64,000 nt of DNA from contig NZ_PJJN01000037.1 in NCBI RefSeq assembly GCF_002929825.1, positions 1 through 64,000 of the forward strand, read 5' to 3'. The translations under genes were made by a program, and so were the position numbers. The notes below the pieces were generated by a model. That model was given only the letters and a program-made list of their open reading frames with translations. It ran no database searches and was not told the origin of the DNA. Positions within the stretch are counted from its first letter, which is position 1, and every line of letters begins with the position of its first letter. Source of the stretch: Cryobacterium sp. Y29. Lineage in GTDB: Bacteria > Actinomycetota > Actinomycetes > Actinomycetales > Microbacteriaceae. Positions 1 to 8,735 of this stretch are shown here, piece by piece.

Positions 1-70
1 GATGATTCCTGATTCTCGCCCTACGTCAAACGGCGGACTTGCTGTTAGCTACTGGCCTCACCCAACCCTG
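1..70 (-). mobile_element. End fragment of an IS3-type insertion sequence
   Basis: These 70 bases align without gaps to 43808-43877, the sequence just upstream of the IS3 orfA remnant in this window, with roughly ten mismatches. Similarity stops after the shared CACCCAACCCTG at position 70. The two copies are related but not identical, so this is a second, diverged IS copy whose body lies left of the window. The stop codon of the neighbouring gene (58-60) lies inside it. Confidence 0.75.
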
Positions 71-1563
71 GCACGTAGGGCCCCGCCAAAGCCGAACGCG
101 CCAGTGCGTGCGGACGCAGTGATCCTCGACAACGAGTCGCTCAGACTCGCAATCATCCCTTTAGCAGCATGCTCGGGAAGATCTGTAACTCGACCCCAAC
201 TAGCTAACGCTGATAGATCTCCTGTCGCTATTCGTTCGACTAGACCGAGCCGATAGTCAGCATCCCGCTGAGCAACCAGTCGTTCGATGCCATCGCGAAG
301 CTCGAAGTTGTCACCTTCGCCACGCGCGGTGAAGAGCGCAATACTCGCGTTCGCCCAATCTTCGACTGCGACGGAGCCCAAGAGCTTCGCGTAGGCGTGG
401 GCGATTGACTGGTCCTCGATCACAGGTAACGCGGAGGCATGCGCCCTAGTCAACGCCCGCCCGGTCGACGTACAAGCGACATATACGCTCGAAAGGACAT
501 CGACCAGATGGTTCACGTAGAGGAATTGCAACCGAAGTCTCGTGGCTCGGGCCGACGGGTCTGCGATCTCAGCTAGCAACCACATCACAATTTCATCGGC
601 TTGGTTCGGCACGAGGATAGACGCGCATCGTCCGATCAGTTCAAGGTCGTTCTTTATTGAAGACCTAGTCGATTTTTCGAGATCCAACTTCGTCAGAACA
701 CGTTCGAGCCCATCTGTCGGGCCGTACTCCAGCGTCCGGTTGATGGCCAACTTCAATTGCTTGCTAGCGCCTGAGATACGTAGCAGGTCGATGGCCCCCT
801 CGATCTGCTGCGGCCCCGGTTCGCCGAGAAGCATGTACTGCGCGAGGAGCCTCACGGCGTTGCTCCAGCTTGGCGTATCGGCACCAAAGCCAGACATGAG
901 GGATGCGGATCGCAGCTTCGCCCACGTCTGGTCCGTAGCGCCGAATGTTACAGAGCGGTCCTCGGCCCATCGGTTAAATGAAGATTCCAAGTACGTCGCG
1001 AGGCCAGCATTCATGGTTTGAGAACGCCACCACGACGCGACCGTATCTCGCGCCTTCACGGTCGTCTCGAGTTTCCCTGAGGCCCAACCTGCAAGAGAGA
1101 AGAGCATTTCCGCCGCAACGCCAGCAAGCTGCTGGGCAGTCGGGTCGCCCGGCGCGATCCGCCCAATAGCCGAAACCTCGAAAGCGAGCCCGTGCGCGCG
1201 CTCCGCATCGCCAGCCTGAACGAGGCTTCGCACAAGGTGCATCGTCAACCACGCGTGATCCACTGTGTTGTAGTCATCGAAATCGGTGAGGGCATCATCA
1301 ATGAGTCGAATGGACTCGGTGACGAGCCCGTCTTCGTAGAACGCCGCCGCCAGCGCGACGCGATGCGCTGCCCTCAGCTCCGCACCCAGCTCGTGGTCAA
1401 CCAAAGATTCGAGCCCGTCGCGATTCCCACGCTCAACCCAACGAGAAAGCGCGGCAAAGAACTTCCAATCTGAGTCATCGCTAGCTGCGCTTGCCTCAGG
1501 ATTGAGTAGCGGTTCAATCTCCCGGTATTGATAACGGATTTCTCCTATTCGAAAGGCCGTCAA
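58..1563 (-). CDS. Hypothetical defence-island protein, C-terminus cut by an IS end
   Basis: I do not recognise this 501-residue protein. It is a mostly helical, soluble sequence rich in Ala, Leu and charged residues, with no signal peptide, membrane segment or catalytic motif that I can name. The start is TTG, overlapping the TGA of the upstream DUF4365 gene as TTGA, which suggests translational coupling and membership of the same operon as qatABCD. The last four residues (ARVG) and the stop codon are encoded by the IS end at 1-70, so the native C-terminus is missing and the length of the original protein is unknown. The helical, repeat-like layout would suit a sensor or scaffold partner of the DUF4365 protein, but that is inference only. 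It is probably still translated, though it may be inactive. Confidence 0.6.
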   Translation of the reverse strand: MTAFRIGEIRYQYREIEPLLNPEASAASDDSDWKFFAALSRWVERGNRDGLESLVDHELGAELRAAHRVALAAAFYEDGLVTESIRLIDDALTDFDDYNTVDHAWLTMHLVRSLVQAGDAERAHGLAFEVSAIGRIAPGDPTAQQLAGVAAEMLFSLAGWASGKLETTVKARDTVASWWRSQTMNAGLATYLESSFNRWAEDRSVTFGATDQTWAKLRSASLMSGFGADTPSWSNAVRLLAQYMLLGEPGPQQIEGAIDLLRISGASKQLKLAINRTLEYGPTDGLERVLTKLDLEKSTRSSIKNDLELIGRCASILVPNQADEIVMWLLAEIADPSARATRLRLQFLYVNHLVDVLSSVYVACTSTGRALTRAHASALPVIEDQSIAHAYAKLLGSVAVEDWANASIALFTARGEGDNFELRDGIERLVAQRDADYRLGLVERIATGDLSALASWGRVTDLPEHAAKGMIASLSDSLSRITASARTGAFGFGGALRARVG

Positions 1564-2183
1564 CAGCGCAATGCCCTCTGCCGCCGTGCCCCTTCTGGCC
1601 TGACGTTGCCGTGGGGCGCGATCAGTCGCGGCACGATCATTGCGTATCGGAAGCGCGATGTACTCGGGATCTCCTGACCCGGCGCCCAGGCGCTACCCTC
1701 CCAGGTCTCTCCCGTAGGCCCACTCGTCGCCACAGCGATTAGTTCATCCAGATGCTCGGCGTCGACCGTTTGCGCCTTGGGAACGAAAATCTTGCGTCTC
1801 TTGCCGGTGCTGAGCACGGCGTCACGGGTGATGTGAACCCAGTATGAGACCTTGCCACCTTTGTCGTAATAGACCTGGATGTGGGGGATTCGATGGGTCA
1901 ACCAGTACTCAAAATGCTCCTCATCTGCGGCAAACCACCATCCGTCTACTCCGTTGTAGACATCAGGCTCCGCGAAATCCAGGCTCCAGTTCTTGACCTG
2001 GGCACCGACGAGCGCCCCGAGGTCCCATCGCCTTGCGTCCCGAGCCATCAGAAGCAGATCGGTGCCGAGGTCATGCTCTGGGTTGGGAGCGACACCCCAC
2101 TCGATCTCCTCAAATTGAGCCTTGACATAGCTCTGGCCCGAGGTCCCCTTGGCATTGTTTTTGGGTGCTCGCATGGTCGTCAT
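1560..2183 (-). CDS. DUF4365-domain protein, nuclease-like
   Basis: A 207-residue protein of the DUF4365 family, common in defence islands. The N-terminal half shows the family signature: an acidic D within HDLGTDLLL, then VGAQVKNW about 25 residues on. This D...QxK arrangement resembles the active site of PD-(D/E)xK nucleases. A conserved aromatic block follows (EHFEYWLTHRIPHIQVYYD, then YWVHI). I chose the ATG at 2183 because GGAGG lies 8 bases upstream. Upstream in-frame codons would run into qatD and add a basic, non-conserved N-terminus. It lies 90 bases downstream of the qatD stop on the same strand and overlaps the next gene by 4 bases. It could be a cleaving partner for the following 501-residue gene or an add-on to Qat; no standard Qat operon requires it. 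Confidence 0.7.
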   Translation of the reverse strand: MTTMRAPKNNAKGTSGQSYVKAQFEEIEWGVAPNPEHDLGTDLLLMARDARRWDLGALVGAQVKNWSLDFAEPDVYNGVDGWWFAADEEHFEYWLTHRIPHIQVYYDKGGKVSYWVHITRDAVLSTGKRRKIFVPKAQTVDAEHLDELIAVATSGPTGETWEGSAWAPGQEIPSTSRFRYAMIVPRLIAPHGNVRPEGARRQRALRC

Positions 2184-2272
2184 CGGACCAACCTCCAATG
2201 GTTTCTCTGAGATCCAGTCGTTGTAAGCGCCAGCTGAGATTCGATTCCGCTTCGCAGGCGATTTGCCAAGAT

Positions 2273-3049
2273 CTACCGATTCCTTACTGCCGCGACCATT
2301 CGCTGAACAGGGCCTGGAAGAAGAGGCTCGACGCCTACGTCGGCCACCAACTTCGAAAAGTTTCCCCATATCTGCTGTCGAATATCAGCGACGGTCATTC
2401 CGTGGATCTCGGCCAGGGCTTGTTCGACGAGCTGCACCGATCCTGGTTGGCGGGGTTCGGGTGTTCCACGGTCGCCTGACGGATGATCAGTCTCGGTCAG
2501 TACGCGATCGAGCGGGATGTGTGCGACGTCAGCGGGAGTCTTGATCCCGGAGGCATTCACCGAAAACCAGCAACCGAGCTCCACCGCACGTGCCGTTTCC
2601 GCCCATGTACCGCGCCACCAGTGAAGGACAACTCCGCGCACAGGCGTCGCTGATAATGCCTCCAGTACGCGACGAGGGGCTCCACTGCTGTGGATGGAAG
2701 TGATGCGAGGGATCTTGGTCAGTTCATGAAGGACAGCACGGAACGTCGCTTCCTGCTGGTCCAATGGTACTTTCGATCGACCATCCAGACCAACCTCGCT
2801 AACGAAAGGCGTCGTGAGAACGAGCCCAGCAAATCGTGCAGCGTTGAAGGCGTTCTGCGCGGCTACTACTCCGGGGTGACAGCCCACACCCCATATAGTC
2901 ACGGCATCATGCCGCTGCTGCGTCGATGCGAACTCGTCCAGCGACCGCGTCGCAACAAATACCACGGCACCAAGTCGTTCCAAATCTCTAGCCGGGATCG
3001 TGGTCTTCACGTGCGCATGAAGATCGAGCGGTGGAAGCGTTGGAGTCAT
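2273..3049 (-). CDS. qatD: QatD, TatD-family metal-dependent DNase
   Basis: A 258-residue TatD-like metallohydrolase and the last gene of the four-gene Qat antiphage set. The TIM-barrel metal ligands are visible in order: HxH in LDLHAHVK near the N-terminus, E in SEVGLDGRS, H in SIHSSGAP, H in VLHWW and D in TETDHPSGD. TatD enzymes are divalent-metal-dependent DNases. In Qat, the nuclease is thought to be the effector or processing subunit. The ATG at 3049 overlaps the TGA of qatC (ATGA), so translation is coupled. The protein has the usual length of the family, with no missing ligand and no frameshift. Gene order and overlap make the Qat assignment much stronger than TatD homology alone. Confidence 0.88.
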   Translation of the reverse strand: MTPTLPPLDLHAHVKTTIPARDLERLGAVVFVATRSLDEFASTQQRHDAVTIWGVGCHPGVVAAQNAFNAARFAGLVLTTPFVSEVGLDGRSKVPLDQQEATFRAVLHELTKIPRITSIHSSGAPRRVLEALSATPVRGVVLHWWRGTWAETARAVELGCWFSVNASGIKTPADVAHIPLDRVLTETDHPSGDRGTPEPRQPGSVQLVEQALAEIHGMTVADIRQQIWGNFSKLVADVGVEPLLPGPVQRMVAAVRNR

Positions 3050-4347
3050 CCAACCACGCCCCGAAGCTCGTCGACGCCGAGCGCGCAGAGGGCGAGCGCG
3101 TCCTGTGCCGCATAGTCGTCTGGCAGCGACATCACCATCACATCGCGGGGGCGCACACCCCGATAGACGAAGTCGCGCATCGGCTCAACGATGCTCTTGC
3201 CTGCCACGAAATCATCGAATTGGCCAGTCCGGTCATTAACAAGGTAGGTAGTCATATCGGGAACGCCCGAGGCAACGAAGGCCGAGCGTCGAACAAGGCA
3301 CCCGAAGCACACCCCGCACGAGGAGCCGGCCGGTGCCCCGCTGTACCGACCGTCGGTGTGTGAGCAGGAGTTCGTCGCGCTGAGATATGTCGATGCTTCG
3401 TCGACGCCGATCGACGCGGCGAGTCGGCGAAACATCTCCCCCTTTGTGATCGATTCGAACGGATTCTCCAGCGCACCGTGCCCGTCGAGGCTTCTGACAA
3501 GCGAGCTGAGGTCGCGGAGGAATCGAGGGTGGGTGGTGTGGGTTGAGAGGCTCCCTCGGCGGTCGGGCCCGAGAGGCGGGTTCAGCGAAGCAAAGCCATT
3601 CTCGGGGATCCACAGAGTCGATTGTGCCTGTTCGGCGACGGCCAAGCCGAGAGCGAGAAAGAGGAACGATCGGGATCTCGTTGACGATTCATTTCTGAAG
3701 GCGGTGCCGTCTAAGCGTTTCGCCGCGCGGCTCAGGTGGAACTGATGGTGGACCTGTGCTTGATCCGGGACAAGCCTCTCAATCACCGACACGAGTTCAC
3801 GTTGGACCGGTGAAATCGCAGTAGAGCTGAAGTGTGAGGCTAGGGCCTGGGAACTGTCCGGGCCTAAATCGAGCGCTGAAATGAGGGCGCCTACGGCGGA
3901 GTCTGCGCCGCCGCTCAGAAGGATCGTGCGCTCGTGTCGCGAGCCCTCAAGGGGGAGCTGCGGTGCCGCCATGGCTGGCGCTTGGGCAAAGGTGAACGCC
4001 CATCGATCACCAGTGAGGAATCCGATTATGGCGGATAAATCGTCGACGTTTGCTCCCCAACGTGCAGGATCGGCGACCTCGATGGTCAGATCGAAGTCAC
4101 GCGCGTTCCAGCTTGACCCACCGCGCTCGCGGAGTATCGACCGGTCGGACGCAAGCACGGCGAGGGCGATGCGCACCAGATCGACGTTGATCGGGTTGAC
4201 TGCACCGAGCTCGGCTAGGAAGGGTCCGTTCGAGCCGGTGAAAGTTGTTCGATCGTTGTTTGTCCAAAGGAACACCTCGTCATACATACCGTCCTCTAGC
4301 GCTGTCTGCGCCGAGCTTTCGGACAGCGACAAGATAAGGCGGCTCAT
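3046..4347 (-). CDS. qatC: QatC, QueC-like PP-loop enzyme
   Basis: A 433-residue QueC-like protein. QueC makes the 7-cyano-7-deazaguanine precursor of queuosine; the Qat paralogue is believed to modify a partner protein or nucleotide instead. The first ~130 residues are a Qat-specific extension. The PP-loop ATP-pyrophosphatase motif is clear (ILLSGGADSAVGAL, about residue 135-150). A cysteine cluster near the C-terminus (CSHTDG, then CGVCFGC) matches the zinc site of QueC. The start ATG at 4347 overlaps the TGA of qatB as ATGA, and its own stop overlaps qatD. It is longer than free-standing QueC (about 230 residues), as expected for QatC. No other deazaguanine biosynthesis gene is nearby, which argues against a role in tRNA modification. 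Confidence 0.88.
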   Translation of the reverse strand: MSRLILSLSESSAQTALEDGMYDEVFLWTNNDRTTFTGSNGPFLAELGAVNPINVDLVRIALAVLASDRSILRERGGSSWNARDFDLTIEVADPARWGANVDDLSAIIGFLTGDRWAFTFAQAPAMAAPQLPLEGSRHERTILLSGGADSAVGALISALDLGPDSSQALASHFSSTAISPVQRELVSVIERLVPDQAQVHHQFHLSRAAKRLDGTAFRNESSTRSRSFLFLALGLAVAEQAQSTLWIPENGFASLNPPLGPDRRGSLSTHTTHPRFLRDLSSLVRSLDGHGALENPFESITKGEMFRRLAASIGVDEASTYLSATNSCSHTDGRYSGAPAGSSCGVCFGCLVRRSAFVASGVPDMTTYLVNDRTGQFDDFVAGKSIVEPMRDFVYRGVRPRDVMVMSLPDDYAAQDALALCALGVDELRGVVG

Positions 4348-5177
4348 TGGTCGACTCCAAAAATCATGCCGATGTCTCGAATCCCAGTCTCGATCGCCGT
4401 AGCCATCTCCAGTTCCGTGGCACCCGTGGCACTTAAGTCTGCCTGCGACGCGTACTCAGCTGCGACGTCGCGGATCTGTTGTTCGACACTCCGCCGCTCG
4501 GAGAAGGAGGCGCCCTTGTCGTGAAGCGAGGATGAGATCTCTGTTAGCGCCGTCTCGACGATGGTGGTTTCGATGGACTTTCGGACGATATCTTCGGGGG
4601 ACGGCAGGCGATCCGCGGGGTATTCGAGTATCCAGGCCACGACCTCCGCAACAATGTCACGTTCCTCGGCGTCCGCGAGCGTGCTGTCCGCCTTAGCCTC
4701 AAACGCCGCCTCGACGATCTTGATTCCGATGGCAACCGGGTCGCCGAGAGCGCGAAGCTCGTCGTAATTGAGTCCCGCGCTCTGCAAAGCAGTACGGTCA
4801 CCCGAGGAGTATGCGAGAGCGAGTCGTCCAGCCCGCCCGGCAGCGCGAGAGATGCGCCCGACTGATCGAGTTACGCCGCCTGAGGACCGCCCGCCGCCGC
4901 CCGTGCCACCCCCGCCCCCACTCCCGGGACCGTCGCCTGCGCCGCCCCTTGAACGAAAGAGAAGGCGAACCGCAGGCCGAAGGTCAATGGTTGGACCAGA
5001 GGCACCTGGTGCACCTTGAGGTTTCGTTGAAGATCCGTCAGGATCACCGTCTGTTGCGGGCGCACCGTCATCGCCCCCGAAGCCAGCACCATCACCGTCG
5101 AGCCACGCCGCGATGTTGTCGCGAAGATCCTTGGCGTCGGTGCCACCGCTACCGCCGAATGAGCCACTAGTTCCCAT
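4344..5177 (-). CDS. qatB: QatB, Qat system protein of unknown activity
   Basis: A 277-residue protein in the second position of the Qat operon. The N-terminus (MGTSGSFGGSGG) is the characteristic start of QatB proteins. It is followed by a low-complexity Gly/Ser/Asp-rich region to about residue 110, including long glycine runs, and then a helical C-terminal domain. The ATG at 5177 was chosen because it begins that signature and overlaps the TAG of qatA by 11 bases; the upstream in-frame extension reads through qatA in another frame and looks spurious. The flexible N-terminal tail is a plausible target for modification by the QatC enzyme, but that is inference. No catalytic motif is visible. 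The downstream overlap with qatC is ATGA. Confidence 0.85.
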   Translation of the reverse strand: MGTSGSFGGSGGTDAKDLRDNIAAWLDGDGAGFGGDDGAPATDGDPDGSSTKPQGAPGASGPTIDLRPAVRLLFRSRGGAGDGPGSGGGGGTGGGGRSSGGVTRSVGRISRAAGRAGRLALAYSSGDRTALQSAGLNYDELRALGDPVAIGIKIVEAAFEAKADSTLADAEERDIVAEVVAWILEYPADRLPSPEDIVRKSIETTIVETALTEISSSLHDKGASFSERRSVEQQIRDVAAEYASQADLSATGATELEMATAIETGIRDIGMIFGVDQ

Positions 5178-7080
5178 GGACTTCCCACGCCTTCTCAACG
5201 ACCGTGATCGACCTGAGGACGGGTTCAAGCTGCGCGCCAGATTTCCAAAGTGTAAGCACAGGCCCGTACGTCCCTGAATCCAGTGGACGCAGTTTGAGGA
5301 CCGTTGCGGCCTCGATGTCGATGCCACGCACCGACTTAAGTGCGCGTATGACGTCCGCAGTCACGGCCGATTGGGCGTCGGCGATCCGAAGAAGGCTCTC
5401 CACGGAGAACTTCTGAATCGACGGTTGGTCGCGAGTTCGTCGTCCCAGGAAATCCACGAGCGTTCGTGCGTCAGACTCTGGAAGCGCCTTCAACGATGCT
5501 TCGGTGATACCCGATCGGTCGACCTTGAGAGAGGAGGTGAGGGAAGAGGCAAGATCGCGAAGACGCTCGGGAAGACCAGAATCGATGACTTCAATTTTTG
5601 CGAAGGAGGCTGCGAGATACAGGTACCCAGCGATCGCAGCTGCATCAAGGGCAGGCGGGAGTATCGCCCAACGCCGCAAAGTGTCGCTGAAGCCCTCGTC
5701 CGGACTGGGCGGCGGCGGAGTCGGCAAATCCGAGGCGGCCGGAGTGCGCTGCGCTTTGTCTCCGGGTTTACTCTCTGAAGCATCGGAGGGCTCCGCCGGA
5801 AGTTCCGCTTCCGCGGAGCCACGAGCTCCGTTCGCCAGAGCATCCAACGCCTCCAGTTTGTCCCGGAGCTGATTCGTGGCAAGCCAGTCGAGAACCATCT
5901 TGAAGTCGTCCGTCAGGATTCGCTCGAGCACCATCAGCTTGGCGACCGCTGCAGGCTCGAGTTTGAAACCACGCCGCCATGCGATGCTCTTACGGACGTT
6001 GAGGTCGTTGAGGAAGCGCTTGATGCGCCGCGGGTTCCCGTGGAACTTCTCGTAGAGGATTGGGGTCAGACGCGCAGCTGTTACCAAGTGATCAGCGAGT
6101 GAGCTTCCCTCCAGCACTTCGATAGCATCCAGTCCACCACCTGAAATTCTGAGCGCATCACACTGCACGACCAACTTTGCGTAGGCGTCATCGTCAAGCC
6201 CCACTTTTCCAAGCAGGAGGAATAGGTACGCCTCGGTGTCGAACCGACTCAACGCAGGAACTGGAATCGTAGTCTGAACGATCTTGTGGAGATAGAGCTT
6301 GGCCGGGCTCTCGTCGTTCTTTTCATCGACGGGAGTCTTCAGCTTCTGCTGGATCGCGTCGGCCACGCGGTCCTCATCCGCAGCAATCACGAACGACATC
6401 CCCTTGGCGGACAGGAACAGCCGAATAGCCTCAAGCGTCTCGACAACGGTGTCCGGAAGGCATCTGTCGAGGTCGTCTACCAGCACAACCACACGAGAGA
6501 TGTGCCTAAGTGCAGGGTCGGCAAGCAGCGCCTGGAACTGCTCACGAAACTCCGCCATACCCTTCTCGCCGTCGAGGCTCTCTGGTTCGTCATTAACGAG
6601 GCCAAAGATGTCATCAACATTCGGAAGCTGCATTGTGATGGCAGTGCGAGCTGCCATCTTCACCGCCTTGGTCCAGTTGACCTTCCGAACGAGCTTCTTG
6701 AAAGCCTCAAGACCTGCCTTACCGACTGGGTCCTCAAGGTTGAACTCGCCATTGAGAACTCCGAGAACCTCTGCAATGAGGCTCTCCTTGGGACCGACCG
6801 AGGGGTCGTACCGCCATGGCTGCGTCGACACGACGAGCACCTTACCCTCGTGCGCTTTCGACCGAGTCGTGATCTCGTCGACGAGCAGCTCAAGAACGCT
6901 AGTCTTGCCGCTCCCCCACGAACCGGATAGCCCAATTGCTATCGGATCTAGGTCGTCATCGAAGATGGCGTCGGCTACGGTCTCTGCAACTGCCCGAAAT
7001 GCAAGAAGATCCTGTTCAGCGGGCTCGTCAGACCAGAGCGGAAACGCGTAGACATCGGGGGATTTAGTTGAGGTCGCCAT
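5167..7080 (-). CDS. qatA: QatA, KAP-family P-loop ATPase
   Basis: A 637-residue KAP-type NTPase, the first gene and presumed sensor of the Qat system. The Walker A motif is GSWGSGKT at about residues 53-60 and the Walker B region VLVDDLDRC at about 200-207. The DDLDRC signature is typical of KAP NTPases. A linker of about 50 residues near residue 450 is rich in Pro, Glu and Ser. Unlike many KAP proteins it has no obvious membrane segments between the Walker motifs. The ATG at 7080 gives MATSTKSPDV and sits behind AAGGA; the longer open frame adds 37 unlikely residues. The other three Qat genes follow with overlaps, making one transcript. The upstream neighbour, a SIR2-like gene, ends 450 bases away on the same strand. 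Confidence 0.9.
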   Translation of the reverse strand: MATSTKSPDVYAFPLWSDEPAEQDLLAFRAVAETVADAIFDDDLDPIAIGLSGSWGSGKTSVLELLVDEITTRSKAHEGKVLVVSTQPWRYDPSVGPKESLIAEVLGVLNGEFNLEDPVGKAGLEAFKKLVRKVNWTKAVKMAARTAITMQLPNVDDIFGLVNDEPESLDGEKGMAEFREQFQALLADPALRHISRVVVLVDDLDRCLPDTVVETLEAIRLFLSAKGMSFVIAADEDRVADAIQQKLKTPVDEKNDESPAKLYLHKIVQTTIPVPALSRFDTEAYLFLLLGKVGLDDDAYAKLVVQCDALRISGGGLDAIEVLEGSSLADHLVTAARLTPILYEKFHGNPRRIKRFLNDLNVRKSIAWRRGFKLEPAAVAKLMVLERILTDDFKMVLDWLATNQLRDKLEALDALANGARGSAEAELPAEPSDASESKPGDKAQRTPAASDLPTPPPPSPDEGFSDTLRRWAILPPALDAAAIAGYLYLAASFAKIEVIDSGLPERLRDLASSLTSSLKVDRSGITEASLKALPESDARTLVDFLGRRTRDQPSIQKFSVESLLRIADAQSAVTADVIRALKSVRGIDIEAATVLKLRPLDSGTYGPVLTLWKSGAQLEPVLRSITVVEKAWEVHGN

Positions 7081-7101
7081 ATGTCCTTGATTATGACAGC
7101 G

Positions 7102-7128
7102 ATTATTCCATCGACATGCGATCGTCAA
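7102..7128 (-). promoter_or_regulatory. Possible qat promoter
   Basis: On the minus strand a TTGACG (7128-7123) and an AATAAT (7107-7102) are separated by 15 bases. The AATAAT ends 21 bases before the qatA ATG. Both hexamers match the consensus well but the spacing is short. This is a pattern match only. Confidence 0.35.
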
Positions 7129-7532
7129 GACGGATTGAGGGATGATCCGTCGTTCATTCCCCCTCCGCCCACCAAAGACACCGCTTCGCATTCGTCACAT
7201 TCGAGATATCAGATGAGGATGCCCGCAGGTTCACGACTGGGCTTCTTTCACGGTGAAGGTGCCGATATCGACACTCCGCTACTCAACAGGAGTCACCTTC
7301 GCGAATCACTTGCATCGACGCCGCGGCCTGTGACTTCTGCAGCGATAATGCCTAGTCCGCCTCGATCTGCAAGAGGCGTGGGACTGCATATTGCGTGGGA
7401 GGCTGGACGCCCCTTCTATTGAGGTCGCAAGTGCCGCAGGAGCACCGGTGCCTTCGATTCGGATAGCCCAGCAAACCTGATCTGCGTTCCCAAGGCGACA
7501 GAGTTCAAGACGCCGTCCGCCTTACGCGTCAT
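7129..7532. other. Intergenic region between the SIR2-like gene and qatA
   Basis: About 400 bases with no convincing gene. The plus-strand open frame at 7081-7422 has no homology I recognise, no ribosome-binding site and biased composition, so I leave it out. No terminator hairpin with a T-tract is visible after the SIR2-like stop. Confidence 0.5.
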
Positions 7533-8735
7533 TCAAGCCGTGAGGCCAACAACCGACGACGCCGCCGCCGCCGCCGCCGAGAATTCCTTGACAGAGGTGA
7601 ATGCCTCCCAATCGGCACTATTCTCGACCCCATCTGCCCCGGCGCGATTTATCTGAAGCCAATAACTTGAATCATTGTCTTCCGCGTTCCATCCAAACGC
7701 TCTCTCCACTTCTATCTTCGTGAGCAGATCACCGTATGTGACGACGAGGACGCGAGGCTTTGCCTTTCGTCCTGCAAATTCCGTGCGTAGAAGATCATTA
7801 ATGGCGTCGTCCCGAAACGAATAGCCCACCACGAGCCAATGGTCGCTGGCCCCAAGACCGTTATCAAACATTTGATACGCGAGGGCGAAAGGGAATTCAG
7901 TAACTTGGGCAGTTTTGTCGCGCTGGTTCGCAAGGACCACAACAGGCCGCAGCCGCGTCTCATCATTCCTTAGTTCTTCCCAAAAGGCTTTGCCTCTTAG
8001 CCGGCTGGCTTCCACCTTCACGAAAATATTCTTTTCGCGGTCAGTCCAGAAAGTCAGCGATCCATGCAAATGCAAGAGCTGCACTCGCCTGGTCGACGGG
8101 AAATCCGACGGCTTGCGTCGCAGCCGTGCAACTGGAAATTCAGTACCATCATCGTTCGATATAGTTACGTCCTTCCAGCCGTATCCCATATCCGCCAAAC
8201 CATCTTGACAAACGGAAAGGAGTGCCGAGAGTAGCAGCGTGTCGTAGTTCAAGTTTCCGAAGACAACTTTTCCTGGAAAGGCATTGGTTATCGCACCCAC
8301 AAGCGAGTGGAGCGAATGAGCATCCTCCCGGTAGGCATGCGAACGCTCATAAATTACTTCGAGAACATGGCTCAAACCCGTGTCTCGCACTCGCTCAGCA
8401 AACTCGGTAACTCTGACTATTGATTCTCGGAGGGTCTCATCGAGCGGGGAGACTAGCTTCGCCAACTTATGCAGGTGTCCTAAAGTGGTGCTCTCGGACC
8501 CGAACGCTCCGACAAGTAGCTCGAAATCGTCATCCGTGGTTGCGCCCGCAGGCAAGGCGTGCACCGCAATCTCCTTCATCGCGGCAACGACGTCGGATCC
8601 TCCTTCAGATGCTCTACTTATTCGCTCGGTCATTTCCTGCGTTATCACCCGAAGGTTGAGGGCCGGGTTGAACGCCACACTTAGCCCGTTCCCAACCAGG
8701 ATTGCAACATTCCGCAGTTCAGGCTCAGACGACAT
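7533..8735 (-). CDS. SIR2-like protein, probable NAD-degrading defence effector
   Basis: A 400-residue protein of the SIR2-like superfamily found in bacterial defence. Visible motifs are VGNGLSVAFNP near the N-terminus (nucleotide-binding turn), NLNYDTLLLS, LLHLHGSLTFW (the catalytic-His type motif) and VGYSFRDDAIND. Defence SIR2 domains usually hydrolyse NAD+ when triggered, causing abortive infection; that activity is inferred here. The ATG at 8735 overlaps the hsdR stop by 11 bases. A GTG at 8753 is also possible but has no ribosome-binding site. The overlap makes it the last gene of the type I restriction operon. The C-terminus carries a run of Ala encoded by GCC triplets. An alternative is a DUF4917-like protein, which shares the fold. 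Confidence 0.75.
   Translation of the reverse strand: MSSEPELRNVAILVGNGLSVAFNPALNLRVITQEMTERISRASEGGSDVVAAMKEIAVHALPAGATTDDDFELLVGAFGSESTTLGHLHKLAKLVSPLDETLRESIVRVTEFAERVRDTGLSHVLEVIYERSHAYREDAHSLHSLVGAITNAFPGKVVFGNLNYDTLLLSALLSVCQDGLADMGYGWKDVTISNDDGTEFPVARLRRKPSDFPSTRRVQLLHLHGSLTFWTDREKNIFVKVEASRLRGKAFWEELRNDETRLRPVVVLANQRDKTAQVTEFPFALAYQMFDNGLGASDHWLVVGYSFRDDAINDLLRTEFAGRKAKPRVLVVTYGDLLTKIEVERAFGWNAEDNDSSYWLQINRAGADGVENSADWEAFTSVKEFSAAAAAASSVVGLTA

Noticed and set aside
3046..4347. Queuosine biosynthesis (QueC) assignment
   Set aside because: No queD, queE or queF neighbour; the long N-terminal extension and the qatA-B-D context fit QatC.
7555..7582. GCC triplet run as a phase-variation tract
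   Set aside because: The repeat unit is three bases, so slippage would change only the number of Ala residues at the C-terminus of the SIR2-like protein.
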